Source: Saposhnikovia divaricata (lineage: Eukaryota; Streptophyta; Magnoliopsida; Apiales; Apiaceae). From it: 64,000 nucleotides of DNA. Numbering within the stretch: the stretch's first letter is position 1; every line of letters starts with the position of its first letter. Shown here in pieces: positions 9,901-20,900 of this stretch. The stretch lies in assembly GCA_036435485.1 (NCBI GenBank), contig CM071595.1, positions 107,252,580 to 107,316,579 on the forward strand, written 5' to 3'. A program made the position numbers and the translations under genes. The notes beneath the pieces are model-generated. The model made no database searches. It was given only the letters and a program-made list of their open reading frames with translations, and had not been told where the DNA came from.

Positions 9901-11684
9901 ATATAGAACTAGCAGCCATAGTCTTCGCTTTAAAGATTTGGAGACACTACCTGTATGGGGAAAAATGCGAGATTTACACAGACCATAAGAGCCTCAAATA
10001 CATTTTCACTCAGAAAGAGCTTAACATGCGCCAGAGGAGGTGGTTAGAGTTAATCAAGGATTACGACTGTGAAATTCGATATCACCCGGGTAAAGCCAAT
10101 GTGGTGGCTGACGCCCTTAGTCGGAAAGAGAAGCTCAAGATGATAACTTCAGAGAAAGAGCTAGTGAAGGATTTTGAGAAGTTGGAAATCGAGGTTAAGT
10201 TACCTGAAGAGGGCCAAGAAAAGTTGATGGAAATTAGAATCCAACCTCCATTGCTAGAAAAGATTAGACTGTGCCAGGAACGGATGATGGAGGAAGAAAA
10301 GAACTCCACAGAAGAGCTAATGACCGGGGAGGAAATTAAGTGCGAAAGAGACAAGGAAGGGATCATGAGGTACACGTACAGGATATGGATCCCAAATGTT
10401 CAGGAGCTCAAGGATGAGATTTTAAATGAGGCACACAACTCAAGATACTCAGTGCACCCCGGTAGCACTAAAATGTATAGGGATTTGAAGGAGTATTACT
10501 GGTGGCCCAATATGAAAAAGGATGTAGCAGAGTGGGTAAGCAGATGCTTGACCTGCCAACGAGTGAAGGCAGAGCACCAGAGACCCAGCGGACTTCTACA
10601 TCCCTTAGAGATTCCAGAATGGAAATGGGAACATATAGCCATGGATTTCGTAGTAGGTTTACCCAGGACCAAGGCAAATCATGACACCATATGGGTAATT
10701 GTAGATCGACTGACGAAATCGGCTCACTTTCTCCCGATCAACGAAAGGTACACGGTCGATAGACTAGTGGACATCTACTTAAAAGAGATAGTGGCGCGAC
10801 ATGGAGTCCCAGTCGCAATAGTATCCGATCGAGATCCTAGATTTAACTCCAGGTTTTGGAGAAGTTTTCAAGAATGTGTAGGGACCCGGCTGAACATGAG
10901 CACAGCCTACCACCCCCAGACAGATGGGCAAAGTGAAAGGACCATCCAAACACTAGAGGATATGTTGAGAGTCTGCGCGATAGACTTCAAGGGGAGTTGG
11001 GATGATCACTTGCCATTGGTTGAGTTCTCCTATAATAACAGTTATCATTCAAGCATTGGGATGCCACCTTATGAGGCCCTTTATGGAAGAAAATGTCGAT
11101 CTCCCTTGTATTGGGATGAAGTTGGAGAGCGAAAGATGCTCGGGCCCGAAGTGGTCCAACGAACTAAAGATGCAGTAGATCTAATCAGAGGACGGTTGGT
11201 AGCAGCCCAGGATCGACAAAAGAAATATGCCGACTTAGCTCGGAAAGGCAAGGAATACGAGGTAGGGGACCTAGTGTTCTTGAAAGTGTCACCTTGGAAA
11301 GGTTTAATGAGATTTGGGAAGAAAGGAAAGCTGAGTCCCAGATACATTGGACCATTTGAGATCTTGAGACGGATTGGGGAACTAGCTTATGAACTCGCAT
11401 TGCCCCCGAATCTACAGCAGGTGCACAATGTGTTTCATGTTTCGATGCTGAGGAAGTATAATCCGGATGCAAAGCATATTGTAGAGTATGAGCAAGTGGA
11501 TATGCAACCAGACCTGACCTATGTGGAGCAACCTGTGGAAATCATAGACCAGAAAGAGCAAGTGCTCCGAAACAAGGTCATTCAGCTAGTCAGAGTTTTG
11601 TGGCAGAACCACAATGTAGAAGAATCCACCTGGGAACTTGAAAGCGCAATGCAAGAAAAGTACCCCCACTTGTTTTCAAACTGA
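6972..11684 (+). CDS. Gag-Pol polyprotein of the Ty3/gypsy chromovirus (1,570 aa, intact)
   Basis: One uninterrupted frame encodes the whole capsid and replication machinery. In order: an acidic N terminus (1-80); retrotransposon Gag domain (~115-240, AWIKEMEKSF and YWWEAKKN); two CCHC zinc knuckles starting at C371 (CYKCGRAGHYATAC) and C394 (CFQCGQRGHMRKDC); aspartic protease with D461-S-G; reverse transcriptase (~680-850) with active site FIDD at 793-796; RNase H with D942 in YSDASHKGLG; integrase with an HHCC zinc region from H1155 and catalytic D1225, D1286, E1322 (35-residue D-E spacing); then a linker containing HVSMLRKY and a chromodomain-like C terminus (~1515-1570, ending YPHLF). Length and order are normal for chromoviruses. 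All catalytic residues are present, so the copy looks capable of expression. Protease and RT are in the same frame as gag, so no frameshift is needed. Confidence 0.97.
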   Translation: MPPRRMGTRANPRESTDQESHNQHEENRGSSEEQDQDYNEQEDSQYGAEDEPLYSEEFEREIEGGETEVEQEGENQGGNPMGQFMDLLRQNLNQYPQPPPSNNTSVANSFRAFKSLKPPEFHGSADPVEARAWIKEMEKSFEILSINEAQKTVFATYLLKGGANYWWEAKKNMETDAVIAWERFKQLFLEKYFPKFMKTQMELKFLELKQNNMSVADYEAKFTELSRFVPEFVDTEEKKANRFQQGLKQWIQNRVAVLEITDYATLVQKATIVEAGSDQMQREREKGGIKRKHVSMGGRSAGGKPPTKFNRGAVSLPGRSVGFKPSASVSVSQGGHQSGMSRSNPSRPPLPLCATCGKRHSGVCNLKQINCYKCGRAGHYATACTTVIPNSTTCFQCGQRGHMRKDCPKSKPAASGASKVASNRPPTARTFNMSVQDAVRDTDVIAGTFSLNSVSANVLFDSGATKSFISRDFAHNLKLKTQQLRDSLQVEIANQEIVPVNQIHPDCKLEIGGRSFYVDLIPFKLGEFDVILGMDWLSRNDAQIDCKGKKVKLKTPGKKEIVFKGMRQTQKILTMAQTKRLLRKGNEAYLAYVIDTQKEVPRLQDILVVNEFEDVFPQDLPGLPPDRVIEFAIELAPGTAPVSKAPYRLAPVEMKELAKQLQELLDKGMIRPSVSPWGAPVLFVKKKDGSMRLCIDYRELNKLTIKNKYPLPRIDDLFDQLRGAEYFSKIDLRTGYHQLKIKPEDIPKTAFRTRYGHYEFLVMSFGLTNAPAAFMDLMNRVFKEYLDKFVIVFIDDILIYSKTEAEHAEHLRITLEILRKEQLYAKFSKCEFWKNEVQFLGHVINREGVLVDPSKIEAVSNWERPTTPTEVRSFIGLAGYYRRFVQDFAKLAAPLTRLTRKTEKFEWTEKCEKSFQELKKRLVTAPVLALPDGKGDFVIYSDASHKGLGCVLMQHGKVIAYASRQLKDYEVRYPTHDIELAAIVFALKIWRHYLYGEKCEIYTDHKSLKYIFTQKELNMRQRRWLELIKDYDCEIRYHPGKANVVADALSRKEKLKMITSEKELVKDFEKLEIEVKLPEEGQEKLMEIRIQPPLLEKIRLCQERMMEEEKNSTEELMTGEEIKCERDKEGIMRYTYRIWIPNVQELKDEILNEAHNSRYSVHPGSTKMYRDLKEYYWWPNMKKDVAEWVSRCLTCQRVKAEHQRPSGLLHPLEIPEWKWEHIAMDFVVGLPRTKANHDTIWVIVDRLTKSAHFLPINERYTVDRLVDIYLKEIVARHGVPVAIVSDRDPRFNSRFWRSFQECVGTRLNMSTAYHPQTDGQSERTIQTLEDMLRVCAIDFKGSWDDHLPLVEFSYNNSYHSSIGMPPYEALYGRKCRSPLYWDEVGERKMLGPEVVQRTKDAVDLIRGRLVAAQDRQKKYADLARKGKEYEVGDLVFLKVSPWKGLMRFGKKGKLSPRYIGPFEILRRIGELAYELALPPNLQQVHNVFHVSMLRKYNPDAKHIVEYEQVDMQPDLTYVEQPVEIIDQKEQVLRNKVIQLVRVLWQNHNVEESTWELESAMQEKYPHLFSN

Positions 11685-11704
11685 TTCCGGGACGGAATCC
11701 TTTT

Positions 11705-11717
11705 AAGGAGGGGAGAC
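11705..11717 (+). promoter_or_regulatory. Polypurine tract of the gypsy element
   Basis: AAGGAGGGGAGAC lies directly before the TG of the 3' LTR (11718). This is the expected plus-strand primer of reverse transcription. Confidence 0.9.
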
Positions 11718-14700
11718 TGTAAGAACCCAGATTTTGGGTGGGATTAAAACTTTTATGTATTTAATGATGTAAGAATGAATAGTGGTTATGACTGCGATGT
11801 AACGAAGATCTATTAAATAAATGGAACGGATTTGAATTCAATTACTTACATGTCATGCAGAATACTTTTGGTTGACGGCATAGGTAAGAATGATCTATCT
11901 CCTAAGGATATAAGTATATTACTTCAAGTAAGATTATTCTTGTGTCATCCAAATCAATATCTATTATAAGTCCAGCGGTTCCGTAAAAAGGTTAAGAAGC
12001 ACTCGAGAGTGAACCAGGTTCATTTTCCTAATTATAGGAATTAAATAAAAATAAGTGATGAATAGTGATTTTGGTGGAATTTGGAATATTATTATAATAA
12101 TGATATACCCGGTATTCGGAACGGATTTCTGAGTTCGTATTAGTGATCCAGGAAGAAAATAAGTGTATGTAAAAGCCGTCGGATTCAGAAAAAGAGCACT
12201 TTTATTTTCTCCGAGATTTCCCTGGACACTACAAGACTTAAGGAGTTATAAAAGGGAATTAAGGAATTTAAATTCGAGAAGTATTAAGTAAGATGAAGAA
12301 TAGTATTAGAAATATTAAGAAGGTTTTCGGTAAAACCCTAACTAGAAACGAATGAGTTATTCCCTCGAACGATCAACGAACAAGCAAGGAAATTGAGTAA
12401 TACCCGGACAAAGGAACGAATAAATAACCAAGAGACAAACAAGTGCAATTGGTGGGAAAAGGAGAAACCCAAGTAACATCCTTATAAGTCAACTACAAGA
12501 TGAGTGGTGTAATTGCATTCTTGCAAAAATGGAGTTGTTTGTTGTAGTGCCAACACTTGGCCCAATGAGGAAGCAACAAGTAGCACCATTGGATTGCCAA
12601 CAACACATTAAAAGAGATGCATCCATTATATATGCAAGGGTTATACATGTATTAGCCATAAATCACCAAAACAAAACAAACCACCACCATTTTTCTCCAT
12701 TTCTTCATAAAAATCTGCCCATTCTTAGCTAATTGGAAGTCCAACTTCCAACCATCACTTGTTCTTCAAATTTTTATGGTAAGTACTACATATCATGGTA
12801 ATGATCTCCTAGAAATTTCAGCTTCAAATTCATCTTTTATCATTTTCAAATAAATCATCAAAGATGATGATGAATAGTGTTCTTCATAAACTAACTTTTA
12901 TTTCTTGATTTCTTTTGATTATTCAAGCTATACTAAGGCTAGATAAGGGCTAAACAAGGCTTGATAAGTTCATACATACACCAAGGAAGGTATACCACTC
13001 TTGAAAACCAAGCTCTTAGTTTAAGTTTTGGTATTTTAGATGAGTTATATGGATTTAATGCATGTTTAGGACCTTAAGATTATGATTGGGATTTATTAAA
13101 TGTGAAATTAGTTTAGATGAACGGAAAGACATTGCTTGGTCTTAGTTCATGGTTGAATAACATGTAAATGTTGTTTGGAGTGGAAACTATAATTATTGGA
13201 TGGTTTGAAATTTGGAAATCATGTAAACATAGCCGTCGTAATGCCCGATTGTCGTTAGCCTTAAGAAACCGTGATTAGCAGTAGCATGAACACACTGTCC
13301 AGTCTCGGATTTTGCCATGAAAGGCTAGATTATGTTATAAGCTTCGTTTTGATATAAAGATCACGTGAAACGGACTTACGGTTTAGGATTTATGACTAAA
13401 TTACTAAAAGTCGTTCGAATCCGTAAACAAAAGTTCGTAACTGAAATTGAACCCTCGTAAGCAATGTAACGTCATGGCGAATCTTGGTAAATAAATACTA
13501 GGGGTAAGAAGGAAGGTGTGAAAGAAAACCGTATGTCAAAAAGAGCATTTTTCGATTTATTAAAAATGTTCGAGTCAAGGTTAAACGCGAACGAACCCCT
13601 AAAAAGCGACTCTTTTGTAACTTTGGTAAAACACTTAGAAAACGGGCGATAAAACTCGGAGTATAAGATTGGTTCGTAACGATCAACCTTAGAACTCGTA
13701 TGACTCAAGTATGTCCCAAGTATAAGTGCAGTGACATGTCGTATTAACGAACGAATGTCGGGTCGGATCAGTGATAATAAGTAATCCACTAATAGGGGTA
13801 TAACGAGATAACTCGAGAACGTGTTTCGATTTAAGTATAACTTAACTTTTAATATGTTAAGTGATTAATCCCGAATGCCTTGGCTATTTATAGATCACCA
13901 GGCTGAACCGGGACCCGCTACCACTACCCCTTACCGTACTCGACTACCAGGCAAGTTTCAATTCCCTTCTTTTAGGCTGTTGTTGTGATTGAATAAATAT
14001 ATATATATGATTGCTGATATACATATGCCATTGCATGCATGCCTACTTTCAAGTTGAATTGATATACTTGTTCCCTGAATGTTATTGTTGGCTTATAAGC
14101 TAGATAGTTATATATCAGTTATAAGCCGGTTATTATAAGACCCTCATAGAAGGGCGTATATATCTTATTAATCAAAAATAGACCGGGAGTCAATATTCCT
14201 TGATATATCGAGATTACCTCGGAAGAAGATATTTAAGTAAATATTTTCTATTATTTGGGCGACGAATATTATTTGAATATTCGTTCGAGACTAATTATTT
14301 TAACGATTCTTACTTCAAATAATTATTTGAACGTAACTATTCAACGAATAATATTTCTCAATATTCATTAAGAGTCGAACTGATTATCGACTATTATTTC
14401 GAATATTCTTCTAAAGATGAGACTATTAAATGAATATTATTTTGGATATTCTTTTAGATTATTATTTTATTAAATCAATATTACTTTTGAATATTCATTT
14501 AAGATATTAAATACTTGATGAATATTATTTTAATATTCATCTGAAGCTTGATTTAATTATCGAATATTATTTCGAATATTCCTTAAGGCTTGGATTACTA
14601 AATGAATATTACTTGATATTCATTTAGGATATTATTCATTAAATGAATATTACTTTTGAATATTCATTTAAATTCCTAATTAATCATGAATATTACCTTA

Positions 14701-16257
14701 AATATTCTTTTCAGGTCTTATTAATTAATGAATATTGTTTTGAATATTCATTTAAATATTTATTTATTCAATAAATATTCTCCTGATATTTCTTCAGGGA
14801 TTATTTTGAGAAATACTCTGATTAAAAATATTCTTTCATATTCCCAAATATTCTTTCAATATTTTAACTCAATAAATATTCTCTGAATATTTATTCCATA
14901 CTTAGAATAATCTCGATAAGGTTAATCTTCTTCGATTATTACAGAAAATATTTCGAAGTCATATTATTATTAATCTTATATCAAGAAAGGTTCCCAGACA
15001 TCATTCATCTTTGAGTCTATCTTCTTAATAATAAGGGAACCTTACTTGGAAAAATGTTATTTATCTTGTCGACTTCCCGGTCATAAAGTATTCCCTTCAC
15101 CCGCAACTCGGGTGCTGTTGACTTATTAAGTCGTTGTTTACCTTCTCATCTTTCGAGGGGTAAGATTACTGGAACAAGTTGATATCCGTTACCAAGTAAT
15201 AGCTTGGGAGTTATTGGTGAATTTTCCTTTCCAACTAGATACGACTACTTTGTGGAGTCTTATCAACAAGTATTATACTTGGGGAAAGGGGGACGAACGT
15301 TACATTCAGAATCATGAATTCTATTTGAACTAGGAGTCGTGTAAGAGGCCGAGTAGCGCCGGTCCATCCCCTTTGGCCCAACCGTTGGCCGGGGAGAGCT
15401 AGCAAGGCGGTAGACAAGTAAAGCCGTCAGTTCTTCCTTCTACCGGTAGTAAATCTAAATTGAGCTGTACGATCTCGACTGATCATCAAGATTGGAACAG
15501 CGGGCGCGGTGAATACTCCATCATTGGTTCATCATCCAAATTCATTTATTTCCTGCAACATGATTACTGTTGGCAGAGTTGGAAAAGAGTCATAACTGGA
15601 ATTGCAACCCTTTCTTGCAAGTTCCTCTTCTTAATAACGATAATAATATCTCGCTTACTTTGATGTAGCAGATATTCCTTCAAACAAATACTTTAAGTTA
15701 CCTTGTAACTTCATCGTTCATATTATACTGGCATCATTTCCGTAAATGCATGGCATATGGTTTAAAAGATAGCTTTGAACTGTTTTAAATTATCGTTCAG
15801 TTATATATTTGTTGGTGGGCTTTCGCTCACCCTTGCTTTGTTTATATTATGTCACAACAACAGCTAGGACAGATGGCTCGCGTCAGGCGCACTCGGCGCA
15901 AGCAGGTTACCCGACCCACCGGACTACCCGCTGAGATGCTAGCCGCCATTGCTGAGGTAGCATAGTTAGACAGCTTTTGTTTCCTGTTTAACTATATGTA
16001 TAATTAATGTAATCAACGGCAAAACTTTTAAACCTATGATGTTATCCTTTTGGGATTGTAATAACTTTTATTCGTAACCCTTTAATGTAAGACTTATTTC
16101 AATTTCATCTCTGGGACTATAACTGTTGTGTGTGTGAGTGGTAATTATTGTGGGGTCACAGCATGTGATTTATTTATTGTGGACTCAAGTCAAGTATTAT
16201 GAATGGATGCAAGACCGTAACCACCAGATCCCTGACCCCGGATCTGGGGGTGTTACA
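11718..16257 (+). repeat. 3' LTR of the gypsy element
   Basis: The 4,540-bp copy of the 977-5515 LTR is offset by 10,741 bp. Differences seen by eye include an A/C change at ~12482, G for A near 13457, one extra T near 13551, two changes near 13602-13604, A for G near 13938, T for C near 14307, A for C near 14370, C for T near 16025 and G for C near 16074. The AATATT block (about 14222-14942) and the 38-codon ORF (15849-15965) are both present. Confidence 0.95.
15849..15965 (+). CDS. Short ORF (38 aa, basic) inside the 3' LTR, copy of 5107-5223
   Basis: This is the same 38-codon frame as in the 5' LTR, ATG 15849 to TAG 15963. See the 5107 entry: coding status is uncertain, and in this position it would lie downstream of gag-pol. 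Confidence 0.25.
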   Translation: MSQQQLGQMARVRRTRRKQVTRPTGLPAEMLAAIAEVA

Positions 16258-16262
16258 CATAG
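16258..16262. repeat. Right target-site duplication (CATAG) of the gypsy element
   Basis: A perfect match to 972-976, directly after the terminal ...TGTTACA of the 3' LTR. The copia gag frame resumes through it. Confidence 0.95.
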
Positions 16263-17147
16263 AGTCTATCAAAAGAAATAGAAGGGCACTACTGATTCAA
16301 GAGTATGAACAGTTTTATGCCAAATCTGATTAGAGTCTTACAGATATGTATGATAGATTTATTACTTTGCTGAATAATTTATCTCTGGTTGACAAAAAGT
16401 ATGAAGCTGATGACTCAAACACCAAGTTTCTGAGAGCCTTACCTGAGGAATATGATACACAATCCTCAATCATTAGACATCAATATGATTTGGATAATGT
16501 GTCTCTTGATGAAATCTATGGGATGCTGAGAACCCATGATCTTGAAGTTCAACAGAGGAGGAACAAGAAGAATGTCAAGGCAAAGTCTGTTGCCTTGAAT
16601 GTTGAAGTAAAATCAAAGGAAAAAGCTTTGGAGGTCTCAAGAAGAAAGGCAAAAGTTGTTGAGTCAGATCCTGATGACTCATCATCAGATACTGATGCAA
16701 ATTCTGATACTGATACTGATGATGACTCTACTGATTCTGTCATGATGAAAATGGTTACCATGATTGTTAAAGGCTTCAATAAGCTTCAGTATAGAAAGGC
16801 TAGGAAGCAAGGCAACTTTCAGAAAAGATCCTTCAGTGTTAACAAGGACAGGTACAAGAAGAAGGACAACAAAATTAGCAAGGTTGACAAGTCAAAGGTC
16901 AAATGCTACAACTGTGATGGGATGGGTCACTTTGCAACTGAATGCAAGAAAGCTAAAGCCAAAGCTCTCATCTCTTTAAGCAAGGATTGGATGGACTCTT
17001 CCTCAGAATCTGAAGAAGAAAAAGTGAACTGTGCATTGTTGGCCAATGCTGATGAGATTGCTGTTCCTGATAATAAGGTACCTGAAACTGTTTTTGATTT
17101 TGATACTAATAGTGTTTCTGACTTAAGAACATTTTTGAAATCTTTGC

Positions 17148-17155
17148 ATGTTAGC
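17148..17155. repeat. 8-bp target duplication (ATGTTAGC), left of the hAT element
   Basis: ATGTTAGC here and at 17950-17957 flank the 13-bp TIRs. An 8-bp duplication is the hAT hallmark. The copia gag frame continues across if the insert and one duplicate are ignored. Confidence 0.9.
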
Positions 17156-17949
17156 TAGGGATGGGCATTCATCCTGGCCTGCCCGATCCCGATCCGATCC
17201 CCGCACCGAACGGGGGCTGGGAATCGGGGATTTTTTCGGGTACGGGCCGGGGAGCGGGGACAATTTTCAAAAAAAAACCGGGGAGCGGGCCGGGGTCGGG
17301 ATTCTATGTCTCCCCAGCCCGATCCCCGATCCCCGACCCCCGCCCCGATTCTTAATCCCCGACTCGATTCCACCACATTATAATATATGTAATATATATT
17401 AATAATCATATATTAATATATACGAATTTCCAATACTTTATATTGGAAACAAAATGATATTTTAATCTTATATTTTTGTCTTTCTAGTAGTTAAATAACT
17501 TCATTTCCATGTTATTTATAATTGTTTATTTAAGTAATATTTTTTTATCTTAATTTAGTGCATGTAAGCAACTGCTTTGTAATGTTTAGATTTCAAAAAG
17601 AAATTTTAAGAGGTAACATAGATGCATGTGAATATGAAGATATACTTATTATGATATTAATGGTGATGAATCTAATCTAGTTATAGTTGCTAATTTCGCT
17701 ATATATCACAAAAAAAATTATTTTAAACTCACTAGTTAGTGTTTAAAATTGTTTAAAATATTATTTTTTGTTCAAAATGAAATTCCCCGATTCCCCGCGG
17801 GGATCCCCGTTACCCGTTTGGGCCGAGGACGGGGAATAAAAAATAATCCCCGATGGGGATCGGGCCGGGGACGGGGATCGGGTTTGAATTCGGGGATGGG
17901 GGCGGGGATAGCACTCCCCGGCCCCGAAGTGCCCCGATGCCCATCCCTA
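17156..17949. mobile_element. Non-autonomous hAT element (794 bp) inside copia gag
   Basis: Perfect 13-bp terminal inverted repeats (TAGGGATGGGCAT ... ATGCCCATCCCTA) and an 8-bp target duplication identify a hAT-superfamily insertion. About 200 bp at each end is strikingly GC-rich and built from CCCCGAT/GGGGATCGGG-like subterminal repeats on both strands. The central ~400 bp is AT-rich with no ORF. Subterminal repeats of this sort are usual transposase-binding regions in hAT elements. It encodes no transposase, so it would depend on an element elsewhere. Open frames across the GC-rich ends are composition artefacts. Confidence 0.92.
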
Positions 17950-17957
17950 ATGTTAGC
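17950..17957. repeat. 8-bp target duplication (ATGTTAGC), right of the hAT element
   Basis: An exact copy of 17148-17155. Confidence 0.9.
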
Positions 17958-20900
17958 TTTAAAAGTCAATCTCTTGAAAATGCTAGGATTTTATCTGAAA
18001 TGTCAGAAGTCGAGAAAAGAAATGATTATCTAGAGGCAGAGTTACTCTTTATGCAAGAAGTACAGAAAGAATGTGATAAAGCGAGGCACATGAAACTAGA
18101 AATGGAATTTAAATGTACTGCTCTTGAAAAAGAACTTGAATATACTAATGAGAAACTCAGAACCTGGACTGACTCTGGAAGGAAATTCCATGAAATCAGT
18201 ACTGATAAAAATTGGAAAGAATGTCTAGGATATAAGCCAGAGAATGATGAGAAATTGAAACAGACAGTTGTTCATGAGATAGCTAATCCAAAGACCTACT
18301 GACATGTTATAGACAAAATCAAATCTGATATTAAACCTTTTAATTCTGTGTATAGTAGAACTTCCAAGTCAGTCACTGAAAAGGGATCTACTTCTGCACA
18401 ACACAATTCGGAATCTGAGTCTAAACTTGTCAAAGTCATAAGTACTAAGAATGTAGGTCTAATGTCTAAGAAACAACTGAGAGACAAAATCTGTGAAGTC
18501 ACAAATAGACAAAGGACACCTACTTCTAAAATAAACAGGAATGGTAAATTGGGATAAATAAAGAGAATAATTATAAGTATATTCCAAATGCACCTAGAAA
18601 AACATGTTTTAACTGTGGAAACTCTAACCATCTTGCTATTGATTGCAGGAAGAGTAAAAAGAAGCCAACTGTAATTCCTAAGTCTGACATTAGGAATAGA
18701 TCAGTATTTTATAAACCATAGAATCCCTATTTTCATTGTGACAGCAAATGGCATTCTATTTATACAAGTGAAGAATACCATAATTTGTATTATAACTTTT
18801 ATGATCCATTACCTAAGTTTAATAAAAGTACAAATTCTGGTAAAACAAAGAATGTGAATACAAAGCATGCATGTGTTATTACTAATACTGACAAAGCAAA
18901 TCCTGATGGATCTAATCCTGACAGGACTATTTTTGTCAAAAAGACTTCTGCTGCTAAAAATGTTAAAATACATGCTAATAGATCCCAACAAGTGTGGGTT
19001 CTTAAAAATTTTGATTAAGTTCTTTGTGTTTCTAATTGCAGGGTAAAAAGAAAAATGTGTTAGTCATGGATAGTGGATGTTCTGTGCACATGACTGGAAA
19101 TAAAACCCTGATATCAGAATTTGAGGAAAAGGTTGGCCCAACTGTGTCTTATGGAGATGGCAACATTGGACAAACTTTGGGATATGGCAATATCATCATT
19201 GGAAATGTCATCATTGATAAAGTAGCTCTGGTGAAAGGACTCAAACACAATTTGCTAAGTGTTAGTCAAATCACAGACAAAGGTTATCATGTCAATTTCT
19301 ATGAAACTAATTTTGAGGTAGTCAGTAAAGCGTCAGGAAAAGTTGCTTTAACTGGTCAAAGACATGGTAACATTTATGAAGCCAACATTCACTCCAATAC
19401 TGATGATCCATCTACATGTCTCATCAGTAAAGCTTCAGTAGATGAAAGTTGGAACTGGCATAAGAAGCTTTCTCATCTTAACTTCAACAACATCAATGAG
19501 TTGGTGAAGAAAGAATTGGTGAGAGTATTACCAAAGGTTTTCTATACTCCTGATGGACTCTGTTATGCTTGTCAGAAGGCTAAACGGAGAAGGACATCAT
19601 TCAAGAGTAAAACTGAATCCTTAATTGATGAACCAAATCACATGCTTCACCTTGACTTGTTTGGACCAGTCAACATAATATCCATCAGTAAGAAAAGGTA
19701 CACTCTAGTCGTTGTTGATGATTTTATTAGATTCACTTGGGTGCATTTTTTCCATAGAAAAGATGAAACTATTAAGATACTTCTGGACCATGTTAGATTC
19801 ATTGAAATTGGCACAAAGTACAAAGTCAAGATACTGAGAAGTGATAATGGAACTGAATTCAAGAATTCAGTAATGGAAGAGTTCTATAAATATAAAGGAA
19901 TCATTCAACAATTTTTTACTCCTGGCACACCTCAGCAAAATGGAGTAGTTGAAAGGAAAAATAGAACTCTTATTGAAGCCGGCAAAACTATGTTAGAGGT
20001 GGCTAAATTACCTACATATTTCGGGGCAGAGGTAGTCAACACAACATGTTATACTCAGAACATCACACTTATCAACGGACATGGTGTGACTCCCTATCAA
20101 ATGATCAAAAGAAAGAAACCAAGCCTGAAGCATTTACATGTGTTTGGCTGCAAGTGTTTTGTTATTAGACCTCATCCTGAACAGCTAGGAAAATTTGAGA
20201 CTAAAGTTGATGAGGGCTACAAGAGCCTTTAAAGTCTACAATCTGAGAACAAAGATAGTCATGGAGTCTATAAATGTATCTTTTGATGATAAGAAGATAC
20301 TAATGCAAATGTTGAGGGGGACCAACAGCAAAGTACCTCATCAATACTGAGACAACTCAATCATCAGGAGAAAATTCATCAGAAACAGATTCAAGTGACA
20401 ATCCTGACAGTTCTTCAGGAAGAGATAGCAATGCCTCAGGGGGAGCTTCTAATGATTCTAGTTCGTTTGAAGATAACTCCAATCCAGGGGGAGCATCCTA
20501 CTCTAGAAGTCAATTACCACCAGCAAGGAAATGGACTAAAAGTTATACTCCTGATTTGATTATTGGAAATCCTGATGCAGGTGTTAAAACCAGAAGTGCA
20601 ACTCAAAATGAATGTCTTTATCATAACTTTCTATCAAAGGAGGAGCCTAAGAAAGTTGAAGATGCACTTAAGGATGCTGATTGGTTTATAGCAATGCGGG
20701 AAAAACTGAATGAGTTTGAAAGGAATGAAGTCCGAAAACTAGTACCAATTCCAAAGAACAGATCAATTGTTGGTACAAACTGGGTGTTCAAAAATGAGAC
20801 AGATTCAGATGGCACAATTGTCAGGAATAAAGCAAGACTAGTTGCAAAGGGGTATTCTCAACAGGAAGGAATTGATTATGATGAGACTTTTGCCCCTGTT

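Larger units (their letters stand above)
977..16257 (+). mobile_element. Complete Ty3/gypsy chromovirus (Tekay/Del-like), very young insertion
   Basis: A 15.28-kb element has 4,539/4,540-bp LTRs that begin TGTAAGAACC and end GTGTTACA, an initiator-tRNA-Met primer site, an acidic upstream ORF, an intact gag-pol ending in a chromodomain-like tail, a polypurine tract and a CATAG target duplication. By eye the LTRs differ at only about ten substitutions and one single-T indel, roughly 0.2%. At a commonly used plant LTR rate of 1.3e-8 per site per year this implies an age near 0.1 My (inference). The LTRs make up ~59% of the element. Polymerase order and the chromodomain-like tail point to a chromovirus. 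Long LTRs and tRNA-Met priming fit Tekay/Del, but the lineage call has not been checked by phylogeny. Confidence 0.95.

Noticed and set aside
7082..11472. Minus-strand ORFs of 60-109 codons opposite gag-pol
   Set aside because: Shadows of the 1,570-codon gag-pol frame, with no independent signal.
17148..18033. Arg/Pro/Gly-rich ORFs across the hAT ends
   Set aside because: They arise from GC-rich subterminal repeats read in several frames on both strands and belong to the transposon ends.
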